Positions 43,995 through 55,463 of a stretch of 64,000 nucleotides of DNA are shown here, in pieces. Position numbers and translations under genes: made by a program. The notes below the pieces were generated by a model. The model saw only the letters and a program-made list of their open reading frames with translations, searched no databases and was not told the origin of the DNA. The DNA comes from Aspidiotus rigidus (taxonomy: Eukaryota; Arthropoda; Insecta; Hemiptera; Diaspididae): the NCBI GenBank assembly GCA_035079385.1, contig JAVHKY010000005.1:2542001-2606000 (forward strand), read 5' to 3'. Position 1 is the stretch's first letter. Each line of letters starts with the position of its first letter.

Positions 43995-44254
43995 CTGCAT
44001 GAAAAAGAGCGCGAAAAATTGATATCTAGATAGCTCGTTTAATTCAATTCACAACACACACTGATACCAGAAAAGGAAGTTATCGTGTAGTGACGCGCAG
44101 TGTAACACGAAAATATGTATAAATAAAACGTTGCCATGGCAATTCAGCGAGGCTCGGAACGAGTTCATGTGGTTCATTGCACTCACTGGCATGCGTGGAT
44201 ATCTTTGTAGAACGCAACCACGTAGTTGTATTATCAGTTAATTTTTTCTTGTCA

Positions 44255-44360
44255 TTTTTTTTTTTTTTTTTTTTTATACACCCTTTATTGTGAAAATAAT
44301 TAAAAAAATAGAAAAATAAACAAAATAAAAAATGAAGATAAAAATAAAAAGAGAAACATA
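44255..44360 (-). mobile_element. 3' tail of the RNase-H LINE family, heavily truncated
   Basis: The minus-strand sequence ATGTTTCTC...CACAATAAAGGGTGTATAAAA plus poly-A (T-run 44255-44275 on the plus strand) aligns with the LINE 3' end at 37045-37145. Only about 100 bp of the element are present. Confidence 0.7.
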
Positions 44361-45310
44361 ATCTAGATTTTGCGTTCAGCCCACAGTGCAGTGCAGTGAT
44401 GCTGGGTATCTATACCTTTTGTATAATCTAAAGATTGCACAAACAAAATCGAATCATTTCTTATCAAGTTATCGAGTTAGAAGAATACGTTTTCGAGACC
44501 TGCATTTCAGAATTTTCTGCGCGTACTAGGATAAATAGAGATTTTTAAGTTCTGAAAATCAGTACCTTAGTCGCATGTATACATTGAAATTTACGGAATT
44601 TTCTGTAAACGAAATAGGTATTCAAATTTCCAAACTGAATAAGTACATTTCCAACTGAAGCGAAAGGGCCTCCGTTCCATAAGAAATACATTAGACAGAG
44701 ACCATTTTTCTACGCAGCGCTTCAATTTTAATACCTATCTTAGAATGTCCAGGAAAATTTCACTCTTGCTCGAAAAGTACACATCAAGTAAAAAAGGAAG
44801 CACTCGCAGAGTTTGGTACCTTCTCGCTTATTTAGATGCGTAGGTTCACTTTTTCATTCATTTACATAGATTTTCGCTATTTCAGAACAGTCAGAGAGAT
44901 TTACTGCCTCTCCTTAACAATTCTAGAACAGCCTCGAATTTTACTGTTTACTTTACACCATAAAGACGATGCGATTATTACGTTTCAAATGTTAGGCTGC
45001 AAGAAGCAGGATTCAAATCAGTAACGAGGTGAAAAGCAAAAAAGCGCAAGAGAATAAAATATCGCAGATAAGGTGGTGAATTATTTTATCTTCAGAAACA
45101 CCGCACTTCTTACGTCAAGGAAAAATTTTCAGGATTGAGGAATGCAAGTTGTCAATTGAACTTTCAGAATTAATTTTCTGTAATTTGATGCCAAAAATTT
45201 TGTGGCTGTCACTGTAACCCCAATAGGTACTGTACTTGTGACGTCGCTTAATACACTCCAGAGGATGGAGTCTTTTTTTAATGCAGAATATTGTATAGGT
45301 ATTCATCTTG
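44361..45310. other. stretch without a recognised gene
   Basis: AT-rich, short frames only. It would be intronic if the exons at 43.7-47.2 kb form one gene. Confidence 0.35.
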
Positions 45311-45329
45311 ATTACAAAAAAAATTGATC

Positions 45330-46580
45330 GCGCGAATCGAAAATAAAAAAGAAAATCCATCAAAACAAATTACCTCAAAATTGATCGCGGATGAAAATTG
45401 GGCGAAAAAATAATTGACCGAGAAAAATTTTTTGATAAAGCAAAAAATGTTTGACTAATATTTAGGAAAAAAATTTATTGATTGAAATAGGTACTAATAA
45501 GTCTTAATCGTCACACTTTCTATAAGAATCTATCAGTAGAAAAAAAAAAAAAACAAACCAAAAAGAAACGATAGCCAAAAGCCAATATTAAGAGCCACTC
45601 CTCTCAAGTATTCAAGAGTGTCTCCATCTTCTTCATAAGCAGCCATTGCATTTTGTAGTTGCATTGCTGCATTCTTGTACTTTCAAAAATGTTCAACTGG
45701 TGGCTCATCAGCTATTCTTTGTTCCTACTTATCTTCTGGAAGCACTTGTTTACTTAGCAGTGATTCTACAAGCTTAAATATATTGGTATGTGAACAGGAG
45801 AGCAAAATGCTGAAACCTTGGTGCCATGAAGAGGTGAATACTGGCATTTCTGTTGCTATTGCATCTGTGAAGCATTTTCAAGACATCCAGCAATGATGGA
45901 ATCAGGTGCGGGAGAAATGGACTCCGCAGCTGTCTTCACATTGTTCGTCAGTTTACAAACTTCAACTTTTGCCGCGTTACCCAAATGATTGTACTGTTCC
46001 GATCGACTAACCATCTCTTGCCTAACAATTTTCACGCAAGCTTTAACTTTACGATCTCTTAGTATGTGGCGTCGTTAGTTCGTCTATCACAGCAATAAAT
46101 ATGACAATTTTCGCACAAACACTGTTTTTTTTTCTCACTTGGAATGAAATCAAGAGGCATGGTGAAAACAAAAACAACCCAGTAGAACGCTTACCAAGAA
46201 CACAAGTAAGGACGAGAACCAAAAGAATGACTGAATTACTGAAAGATGGGACACTCATTATCAGTGATGTGTTCAATAACTTTACCTTGTCTGTACTTCC
46301 GCGAAAGAAAGAAAAATTCAGTTATTGTAATAGAAAATATTCCAAGTACAAACTTGTTACTCTTGCTAAAAGAGAAAGAGGAATTACTTTTTAAAGGCAA
46401 GAATTGAATCTCTTTTTCGTGGCATGTTTTTCAACTGATAAATTTTCTTCAACTAATTTGACCAATTTTTCGATCAATTTTCGTCCGCGATCAATTGTAA
46501 GGTGATTTATCTAATGAATTTTCTTTCCGAAAAATTTTCATAGTGAACAATTTCTTTTCGGTCAAATTCCCGCGATCAAT
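45330..46580. repeat. segment bounded by imperfect inverted repeats
   Basis: AAAATTGATCGCGGATGAAAATTG with neighbouring AATTGACCGAGAAAAATTTTT (about 45335-45480) is answered in inverse order by about 46435-46580 (AATTTTCGTCCGCGATCAATTG). The arms are about 110 bp and clearly diverged. The 0.9-kb interior has broken frames (for example NAAMQLQNAMAAYEEDGDTL on the minus strand near 45650) that may derive from a transposase or host gene; not identified. Confidence 0.4.
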
Positions 46581-47068
46581 TTTCCACTTACCCCTATTTC
46601 TTATGACACCATTGGGATAAGAAATAATGAACGATAAAGGGGTAAGGCCTTTTGAAGAACCAATCTCTAGCACTTCGACCTTTAGTATATATCCACCCCT
46701 TGTAATCAGTGGTGCGGTGATGCTACCTTCTTGAAGAGCAACTTTTCGTAACTGATTCTGGGGGAGTCCGAAAAAAAAATACTTCAAATTTTTGCCACCT
46801 CTTCTGTACAAAGTTGAAATTACGTATCTGCAAAACTACGATCTGGAAAATGGGGCTGGTGGTATCAATTAATATGCAGGCAAAAAGAAATCTTCCGCTG
46901 ATCGTTATTTTTCTAAGCCGTTAATAAAACTTTGTACGGCAGCTTGGGCAAGAGTCTCTTCATACGTCAAAGGGGCTCACCGCACCACTGTCTTGTATTG
47001 CCATACTTTTCTCCCTTCGAGTGTTTCCGCATTATATGTAATTAAAAAATAATGAATAATACGCTTAC

Positions 47069-47155
47069 CATGTCTATGTCTTTCACGAAATAACCATTTC
47101 GGATAGCTGTAGGTTCGAAACAGGTGTTCAAAACTGTGAACGGTTCAGTCTCCAT
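47069..47155 (-). CDS. possible first coding exon of an unrecognised gene
   Basis: ATG at 47155 opens a 29-codon frame METEPFTVLNTCFEPTAIRN...KDIDM ending at the strong donor ATG|GTAAGC (47068). The composition looks like protein rather than repeat. No family recognised. It may belong with the exons near 43.8-44.0 kb. Confidence 0.4.
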
Positions 47156-47159
47156 TATC

Positions 47160-48925
47160 TGCTTGCGATAAGGAGTGTGATAATGAAATGAATATTATAC
47201 TGATAGAATTATTTCAAAAAATAATAACGCGTTGCGATTCGTGAAAATATGAAAGAAAATAAACGATGACGAGCAACACACCGCGACCGTGTCAACTTTT
47301 ACACAGAGAAGTTATACGAGAAAACGAATTTGTTTTAGCAACACACTACGAAGCCATGGCGTTGATCGAATCTACACGAGTATAACAAAATTTGTATGAG
47401 GATACGGACACTCGTGGAAATCACACCCCACCTAGAACAAGTTCATGAACATTCCGATATCTTCTGTAACGTTGTTAAGGTGCGCACATGGAATTTATAA
47501 TGACAAACATTTTTTCATTGGGTAAATAAACCAAAACCCGCGACCAGAGCGACAACAAAGAACAAAACAATAATTTCATTTCTCACGAAAAACAATTAAT
47601 ATACAAACAATACAATCGAAAAAATGACGGGGAGGAAACTTGGGAATTGATATATTTTCTCATCTCCTACAAGTAAGAAACTTCATTTCGAAAACAGAAT
47701 GAAATTTTGACTAATTACGAAAAATCAATAGTACCTGCTCGAGTGTTTTTCATTTATTTATGAGAAATTGATATTTCACTTTATATATAACTTATTTATA
47801 CAGCTTCTCTCTGCGACGTGCTTGAAATGAGAACCCTCCGCGAGCCCTAAATATTCACTATTGACACCCTTGATAATGCCAACAGCCATCAGAAACGTGC
47901 TACTAAAGAAAGGAGGTGTATTGTGAGCCTTATTCCACTTACAGATAGTATTTTTTGAGCGACTATCGTTATTTTTTTCGAGTCTGGAAATTACTTGTTT
48001 AGAGAGAGAAAAGTTACCGTGGAGTTCTTCTCTCGAATTCTTTTGTCAACTCAAAATTCCGACAAAACATTTACAATTCAATCCCTCGGAGGCGCGTTTG
48101 CATTTCTGAACTTTCACCAAACTAGAAAAATATCCTTATATCCACTTTTGTTAAGCTATTTTTAGTACAGATCTCGAAAAATTTCTGCATCGATATGTCT
48201 TACAATTCAGAATTACGATTTTAACAGTATACCATCTATGATTTTATTCATATATCCGACCTTAACCTCGAAATTTTCATTTCAAATTTTCCGAAGCTCG
48301 AATTAGGTATCGCTAGAAATTTAACAGAGTTGTATTACAGAATGTAAATTGAAAATTCCTAACTAGTTTTCGTCCAACTACGCAGAATTAACGACGCGTT
48401 CGCGCGAGATTGAAATCTATAATATGACATTATAGGTTTTTCAAGTCTATCGATGGTCGTCGACAAAGAGATGCAGTTATTTCTTCAAACGTACTTCCAG
48501 CTTCATTGAAATAAATATTCCATTTTTTTTTGCGGAAACCTAGCAAGTACATTTGCTTCACTGTACAAACCTTAAGAATAAAGTTTTACTGAGCAACGTT
48601 TATTCGGAATGACCTAGTTTTTTTTTGACAAACATAAATAACTTCGCAATTCTCTAACACCTGAAATTTTAAAGACAAGCTAATTGTATGTGTAGTGTTT
48701 CCTGTTATACGCAAATACGTACTATTTTGTTACCGAAATACAGCTTTCTGAAACACCTTTCGTAGTCTGTCTACAGTATAGTCAGGAAAAAGTATGCTTG
48801 TATCATTATGCACAATGCTTGATTTGAGATTGGAGAAGATAAGTACCACTCTTTTTCAGATGGTCAAACCAATGTCATCCTTCTTGACATGTTCCATTTG
48901 TTCTCTAGTACATCCCCTAATGAAA
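47160..48925. other. non-repetitive AT-rich stretch, no gene recognised
   Basis: Few of the window's repeat words appear here. If the exon at 47155 is real, its promoter and 5' UTR should lie in this interval; no clear promoter element was identified. Confidence 0.35.
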
Positions 48926-48930
48926 AACTC

Positions 48931-49395
48931 ACGGCTTCTTTAACGGAGTTAAACGAGGGGTGGCAGGGAACCTGTTTTATGGGGCACGTGGGATCTGAAA
49001 AATGTTGACGTACCAGATTTATGACATCATCAAATTGTGACATCACATGCCCAGACTTTGGAGCTATATATAATAGGAGAGGCACTTGGAAAAATTCCGA
49101 CCTCCAAGCTATATATGATTCGACCTTCGAGTTAAATACGATAGGAGGGGGACTTAGAATACCATAGAAGGACGTTCCGAGTCTTATGGTGTTTGAAGCG
49201 TTGCATATATCGCTCGATGAAGGGGCTAAGTCAATTGGTATATGGCGCATTGCATATCATGTTACTTGAAGGGGCTATCTTTCACACCGATCACAGCGCT
49301 ATGTATGATAGGAGGGGGCTTGGAAAATTTTCAAGCTCCAAGCTTTGCCAGTCGGCCAGACGGCGGTCGTTTTTCCGAATTCCCTGTTAAAATTT
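48931..49395. repeat. AACAGGTTCCCTG-family repeat copy
   Basis: The CGGCTTCTTTAACGGAGTTA...CAGGGAACCTGTTTTATGG terminus is at 48931-48980. The interior holds 'GAGCTATATATAATAGGAGAGGCACTTGG' units and the right end has TTCCCTGTTAAAA. Non-coding. Confidence 0.6.
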
Positions 49396-49406
49396 GCAAG
49401 TTTCTC

Positions 49407-50790
49407 CAGGAGCGTCTGTCGACAGAAGGTTCGCGTTTGGATCCATCACTTGTAAACGTGACTAGCGTGCGTGCGAGTGATGCCGTGGGACTTTGAAATA
49501 TTTTTGTACTTCTTGGACTTGTAAAGTTTTTCATTTCCAATTCTTGGACTTAGAAATATTTTCATAAGTGGACTTGTAAAATTTTTCAGTTTCAATTCTT
49601 GGACTTTGAAATATTTTCAAATGTTGGACCTGGAATTATTTTCAAATTGTGGGACTTTGAAATATTTTGGGGGCGTCCATTAATTACGTGAGGCGATTTT
49701 TGTGATTTTCCGACCCCCCACCCTTGGTGAGATATCATGAGATTCGCCTTGATCCCCTCCCTCCTCCCTCTTATCGCGCGTGAGATTTTCCGAAATGTGT
49801 ATTTTTGCTTTAAATACGTTTATATCTGTGCTTAATCGCGTTTATCTATGTATTAAAAAAACGTAATTTTCTTAATCACATTTTATACCTATTCAAAAAA
49901 GACTAGTTTTTATTAAATTTAAGCCGGTTTAGCAATATTTTAAAATGCATTTGTGTGAAAAAAAAATTACGTGAGATTTGTCGACACTCCTCCTCCCCCT
50001 CGCGTGAGTTTTGGTGAGACTTGGATGGACCCCCCCCCCCCCCCCGAAAAAAAGTCTCACGTAATTTATGGACGCCCCCTTTCAACTGTTGGACTTTGAA
50101 ATATTTTCAAGTGTTAGAATTATTTTTGAATTGTGCAACTTTGAAATATTTTCAACTGTTGGACTTGAAATTATTTTTGAATTGTGCGACAATGAAATAT
50201 TTTTATAAGTGGACTTATAAAACTTTTCATTTTCAATTCTTGGGCTTAGAAATATTCTCAACTGTTGGACTTAAAATTATTTTCAAGTTGTGGGACTTTG
50301 AAATATTTTCAACTGTTTGTTGGACTTGAAAATATTTTCATACTTCTTGGACTTGAGAATTTTTCATTTTTGATTGTCTTCCACAGTTGAAAATATTTTA
50401 GAGTCCAACACTTCAAAATATTTCCAAGTCCGACAATCAGAAATGAAAAATTTTACAAGTCCAAGAAGCATGAAAGTATTTCAAAGTTCAACAATTGGAA
50501 AATATTTCAAGTCCAACAAACAGTTGAAAATATTTCAAAGTCCCACAATTTGAAAATAATTCCAAGTCCAACAGTTGACAATATTCCAAGTCCAAGAATT
50601 GAAAATGAAAAATTTTACAAGTCCAAGAAGTACAAAAATATTTTCAAGTCCCTCGGCATCACTCTTAGTCCGAGTATGGCAATAAACTGACGCGTTACCC
50701 CATCCCGGTTACATAAAATAAACTCGCACGCGAGTCACGTTTACAAGTGATGGATCCAAACGCGAACCTTTCTGTCAACAGACGCTCCTG
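49407..50790. repeat. 1.4-kb inverted repeat made of short tandem units, one arm interrupted by a MITE
   Basis: The left arm, from CAGGAGCGTCTGTCGACAGA through repeated 'GTTGGACTTGAAATTATTTTC' units, is answered in reverse complement by the right arm ending at GTCAACAGACGCTCCTG (50790). The centre is near 50400. The left arm is longer because a TIR element (49669-50079) sits in it. Arm pairing is imperfect but continuous by eye over more than 400 bp. Confidence 0.75.
49669..50079 (-). mobile_element. TIR element (GGGGGCGTCCAT family), copy 3, inverted
   Basis: It begins GGGGGCGTCCATTAATTACG and ends with the inverse, flanked by TTT on both sides. The order of internal G-rich and AT-rich blocks is reversed relative to copies 1 and 2. 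The 3-bp flank agrees with copy 1 (TTA). Confidence 0.82.
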
Positions 50791-50799
50791 TTCCTCCTA

Positions 50800-51165
50800 C
50801 CTGTTGAAAACGACACCCTTTTGACGATTGTACTTGAAAAATTTTCGCTGAACCCTGTATCTGATCTGAAAATCTGCGAGCCCCCCCCCCCCTCCTGATA
50901 ATAGTAATATTATGAATTAGGGTTATGCTACGTGTATACTAGGCTTATACTGAGTTATTCCAAATAATTAGAAACTACTTCAAGAACAGGAAAGTCTGAT
51001 GTGGTGATGAGTCATGCAAAGGAAGCACTTCACGAAACACAGAGAGAGTTGAGGTCCGCCCAAATTGAAAGACTTTCTTTCATTGGAGACGTACGAGGTG
51101 AGTGTCTTGACGACAGTGTTCGTGGGGAAACGAGAGCCATAAGAAGGATAATTGTTTCATCTGCA
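50800..51165. other. no gene recognised
   Basis: C-run near 50880 and CTAGGCTTATAC words. The open frame at 51001-51243 has no recognisable content and is partly the complement of the LINE remnant next to it. Confidence 0.3.
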
Positions 51166-51170
51166 CAAAT

Positions 51171-51690
51171 TTATTCTGCAGGACTTGTTTTTTCCCATAG
51201 GCAATCCATTGATTCGTTATTCGTAGTTGGATGTAATGGATAGAATCGGATATAGTGAGGAGAATTCGGGGAGAAGGAGGTTAATGGGCGGTAGTCTTGT
51301 GACAGTTTTGACGGCTTGTTCGACTTTTTCGCCATCACTGATTCGACGATGGTTACGGAGTAGGAGATGGATAAGAAGCTTATGAGGAGAGTGGATAAGC
51401 GTTTGGAAGGTGCTGTCAAAGAGGATAGGTGAAAGGTAGGCGATGAAGCGAGAGGGAGAATGAGGCTGATTCCAGGCATTGGAAAATAGCTTGGATCTCG
51501 CAACCGTGAGGATTGTGACGGAGTAACAATGAGAGAAAATTTTGCTGTCAATGGAATATGCGAAATCACCATTGAATTTTGAACCGTTTGTGAAGCAAAT
51601 GGAATGTGAGCTGGAGTGGTGAGAAGAGGTATTAGTTGATTTTTTAAAGTGTTTCTATTAGAGGTCGAGTTTTCATCAAGCATGAGAAGA
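51171..51690 (-). pseudogene. LINE RNase H remnant
   Basis: The minus strand shows TNGSKFNGDFAYSIDSK (near 51620-51570) followed by LQTLIHSPHKLLIHLL-like sequence near 51420. This is the start and middle of an I-group LINE RNase H domain, broken by frame changes. It belongs with the copies at 30860 and 57048. Confidence 0.5.
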
Positions 51691-51811
51691 TAATTGAACG
51701 AAGGTTATGTCTACAGGAGAAAACAGTGACGTGTCAAGTCTACCCGCTTGAGCAGCTGTGACGGAATAGTCTTCCGCCCTTACCATACAAACTGACGTGG
51801 ATCTAGAAGGA

Positions 51812-51883
51812 AGAAAGATCGAAATCAATCAATGAGTATTTTACTACCGCACATAGTACTCATTGATTGATATTGATCTTTCT
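51812..51883. repeat. short hairpin, 27-bp arms
   Basis: Arms 51812-51838 and 51857-51883 are complementary with two mismatches and an 18-nt loop. TACTCATTGATTGAT marks each arm. No longer element around it was seen. Confidence 0.6.
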
Positions 51884-51889
51884 TTCTTT

Positions 51890-54350
51890 ATGCAATATGA
51901 GCCGCAATGTAGCTTCCCGTATGGATATGTCTCGAGGCTGTGGCTCAGTCTGAAATTTGCGTTACGAGCTGATGAACTTACGAGTGAGACTTGGAGAATT
52001 TTTGATCTAGCCTTCATTATACTAGGCCTAACATACAAAATACTAGGTTATACTAAGTCTGATATGCAGCATACAGGATTGGAACTTTTTATAACTAGTA
52101 AATAACTTAAATGACTTATATACTACGCCGTACAGTATACGCGCATGTTGGGCTAAGAAAAAGGGGGAGGAGAGCGTCATACAATTGTATACCAGGCTAC
52201 GAATGAATAATATAATTTATCGATATAAAAGTCGATATATCAATATAATTGGTAGGTATTATCATAATTTATAAAATCTGAAAACTTTTTTGGCCTAACG
52301 TAGGTTATATTAAGAAGTTCTGAATTATCTGGAGAATAAACGGACATATCCAAGAGGCAATATTTTCCTGGAAGAGAAATCTCTAGTACTTTAGGCAGAT
52401 AACCCTGCGTTTGAATTTGAGGTGGTTAAAATCATGAGTTAAGTCAATGACAAAAACTAGGAAGCTGAGAGATGATGCAGTATGGTACATAAATAAAGAA
52501 ATTAGTTTCTTGGTTATAACCGCGTTAGAAATCAATTTATTGAGGAGAATTTATCGAAGAAAAACAATTTTCTAATTTACTAGTACATTTACACCTAGAA
52601 GAAAGAGGGGGATGGGCTACCTTGATTGATTGTCTTCTTCTTCTTCTTTTTCTTTTTCTTTTTCTTTTTCTAACATACGGTAACAGTTTCCAACAGTGTT
52701 TTAGGAACATTGAAAACAAAACTTGATTCTAAAGTAGATTTTCGCGCAGAAAACAATAATTCCGTTACCCATTTTTTGCCAGCACATCTCAGTTTTCCTC
52801 AATTCTGAGTTAAAGTTGTGAAAAATTCCAAAATTGACCAAATTCAATGGGGAAAATAAAAGCTCAGATTCAAAATTAGAACCTTTCTTCAACGCCGTGA
52901 CGTGCTCCATTCCTAGGAGGTTGTATCAGAAAAAAATTGAGTCAATCCAAACAGTAGGGTGGATTTCATTCAAGTTTTCAAAAATCAATTATTCAAATTT
53001 TCAATTCTTGTTTCTAATTATTCCCCTAACATTCAAAGTTCACTATTTCTGCTATTTGAGTACCAACACACATGGAAAAATGATTAGAACAAAAATAAAA
53101 ATGAAGTTTATTTCACCTTTTAGTATTTTTAATGCTAAATAAGATCAAAAGTTACTGTTCCAAGAAAACAACATCATTGTTTTCCGCTCGCTTTCTTTCC
53201 ACACTGATTTATGATCAATATGTTAGCTCGTCGGAAAAACATACCAAGGAGGTGCTGCGCTCTACTATCAGTACTACTCAGTGCTACCAACATCATCACT
53301 CTCTTTACTTAATAGTCTGTAGGTTTCGTGTCGATACGATAGTTGCTTATTAGCTGTACTATGTATATAGTGCGGTTGTACGAAGTTCATATAACAATAT
53401 ACGATGGTCTACAGTGTGCTTGTATTATTATTTACCTTTTAGTTTACATAATTCAGAGTTTCGATCAGCAGAACGAGTCAATTTTCTGAAGTAGCTCGTG
53501 TCTAATCTATGTCGATGATAGTATCTATGATTTGTGAGAATAATGTTGACAAACCAGTGAGGGTACGCCAGTGCAGCCACTTTAGAACGCTCAAATAAGC
53601 ATTCAAGCACGAGTTTCTACTGTTTGTTTTCTTGCAGAACATCTTTTCAAAAAATTGTAATTTCTCTGTAAGTACTCATCCGATTAAATTGAGATTTTTT
53701 ATTTTCATTAAAGAGGGTTCAAATTTTTTATCAGTGTATATTACTTCAATAATTTTCCCTTAGAAGGCAGCAAAATAATTGATTGAAGTTGTCAATTTTA
53801 CAGCATTTTCGAACACTTCAACAGGTATTACAGAAGAACTAGACGTGCTGGAGAAAAACGACTCACGGCATCGTGTTCAGCGTCGAAAATACTTTCAGAA
53901 TCAACTCCACTTCATCATGTTACTGCAAAATTTTTTCTTTTTGTTGGACGCAGTGTAATCATTTGGTAAACCAACTTTGCGTCTTTTTTTTCATCCTCCT
54001 CGACTCTGATGATCTCACGGGAACGACACTATACAGTTTTCCTGCAACATTTCACACCTACTTCCTTTGTGAGGAGTAATGAAGATCAGTGTTTTTGCGA
54101 AAAAATTTGTCGTATTTTTTACCTAAGACACTTCAAACTGAAATAAAGGCAGTATAACTTTGGTTACTGATGAGAGCTGTGGATCCGTTAGAACAAGTTA
54201 AAGGTGAGCTTGAATAGAAGTGAGAGTAGTTGATGTAAAAATTTGGAATTGACATCAGTGAAAGCGGGGTATGGGGGATATATTCTCCCCATTGCTTTCT
54301 TGTACTAAGCAATTTTATAATTACGATAAACTTTTTCTTTTAAATTGATA
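51890..54350. other. AT-rich stretch without a recognised gene
   Basis: 52640-52672 is a (CTT)n/(TTTTC)n microsatellite. CTAGGCCTAACATAC words occur near 52020-52170. Several short frames (52834-53353, 53873-54079) lack domains and splice support. Confidence 0.35.
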
Positions 54351-54450
54351 GCTCTAGCTAAAAAAAAAAACAACAAAAACTCCCATTACTTTCATGTACC
54401 AAGTAATTTTATAATCACGATTAGCCCTTTTTTTTACAGTTCTATCTAAG
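54285..54450. repeat. tandem duplication of about 110 bp
   Basis: 'CCATTGCTTTCTTGTACTAAGCAATTTTATAATTACGAT' and 'CCATTACTTTCATGTACCAAGTAATTTTATAATCACGAT' (by segments) follow each other. Non-coding. Confidence 0.55.
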
Positions 54451-54579
54451 ATTCTACTTTAAAAGATCCCCCCTCTATAGCAAAACCGTATGAACGCCAC
54501 TGCTTAAAATTCTATTAAGAATGAAGAGTTTGCTTCAGCACTAATATTTCTTTATGTCAGTACACTTTTCGATTATCAT

Positions 54580-54720
54580 AAGTTATGGCAAGTAGACCTT
54601 ATAACTCGTCTGCTGGAGCCCCTCAGGGTTCTCGGTTGGACCCTGCTGTATAGTTCACAGCTCCTCTGGACCATACATATCGGATATATCCAAGTCTGAA
54701 TCCATACCCAGACTTGTCTT
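54580..54720 (+). pseudogene. possible small reverse-transcriptase fragment
   Basis: The frame starting near 54590 reads SSAGAPQGSRLDPA, resembling the GVPQGSVLGP block of LINE RT, then is broken by stops. No YADD follows. Weak evidence. Confidence 0.25.
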
Positions 54721-55336
54721 TTCGATGATGACGCTGGATCCAGATTGTAATGCTTGTAATTGAAAGCCTTTAGAGAGCGGTCAGTGGCACGGCTAAATGT
54801 GTTCCATCCCTGTAGTAATGTCTGGAAAACCAATGTCAGTAGTTGCCAAAGCCTTGAAGCTTTACTTGCATCGGCTAAAACGCATTTGATGCGGACGTGC
54901 GCTCTATTTCCGATGGAGTATACCTAGGTCTTTGAATCATTCTTTGGATCAAAAAACCTTGTCCATAGTGTTCCGAATCACGGAGTCGAGCTGGGAAGAA
55001 TTGTAGCTGACTCCGAGATTGCAATACATACTAAAGTGCTTGGAGATCGATTCGGACCGGACACACAAGAACTAAAACGAAATTTTTCGATTTCTTGAAA
55101 CCTCGTGAAATTAGACTCATCTGAAAGAAAATTTCACGCTCTTTCAACTTTGTTCTCTACACTTTTCTCCAAAATCGACTATTTCTGGACAAATTAAAGG
55201 AAAATTGATATTTGCCATGTATTTTCGTGTTACAATCACCGTTTGATTTTTGCATCACCGTTCGCTTATCAGTACTTTAAAATGTATTTTATACATAGAC
55301 ACTAGCGCTCCCTCAAACGTGTCCGGTCCGAATTAC
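54721..55336. other. no gene recognised
   Basis: Unremarkable sequence. It ends in a GTGTCCGGTCCGAATTA phrase that also occurs inverted near 55046-55062 (TCGGACCGGACAC), so a small inverted repeat encloses about 270 bp. Confidence 0.35.
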
Positions 55337-55338
55337 TA

Positions 55339-55461
55339 TACTCTGTTCACATTAAGGAAGGATAGAAATATGACCTTGAGAACGGAACGGTAGATTAAAA
55401 TTACCCGGAGCGTTCCGTTCTCGAGGTCGTATTTCTATCCTTTCTTAACGTGAACGGAGTA
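55339..55461. mobile_element. TA-flanked MITE (TACTCTGTTCA family), copy 2
   Basis: 123 bp folding almost completely: TACTCTGTTCACATTAAGGA...GAACGGAACG against CGTTCCGTTCTC...TTAACGTGAACGGAGTA. TA is outside both ends. It shares its first about 20 terminal bases with the element at 43124 but the interior differs. Confidence 0.8.
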
Positions 55462-55463
55462 TA

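Noticed and set aside
47100..47125. GGTTCGAAAC-like word as part of a tRNA T-arm
   Set aside because: No cloverleaf can be drawn around it and it lies in a plausible coding exon on the other strand.
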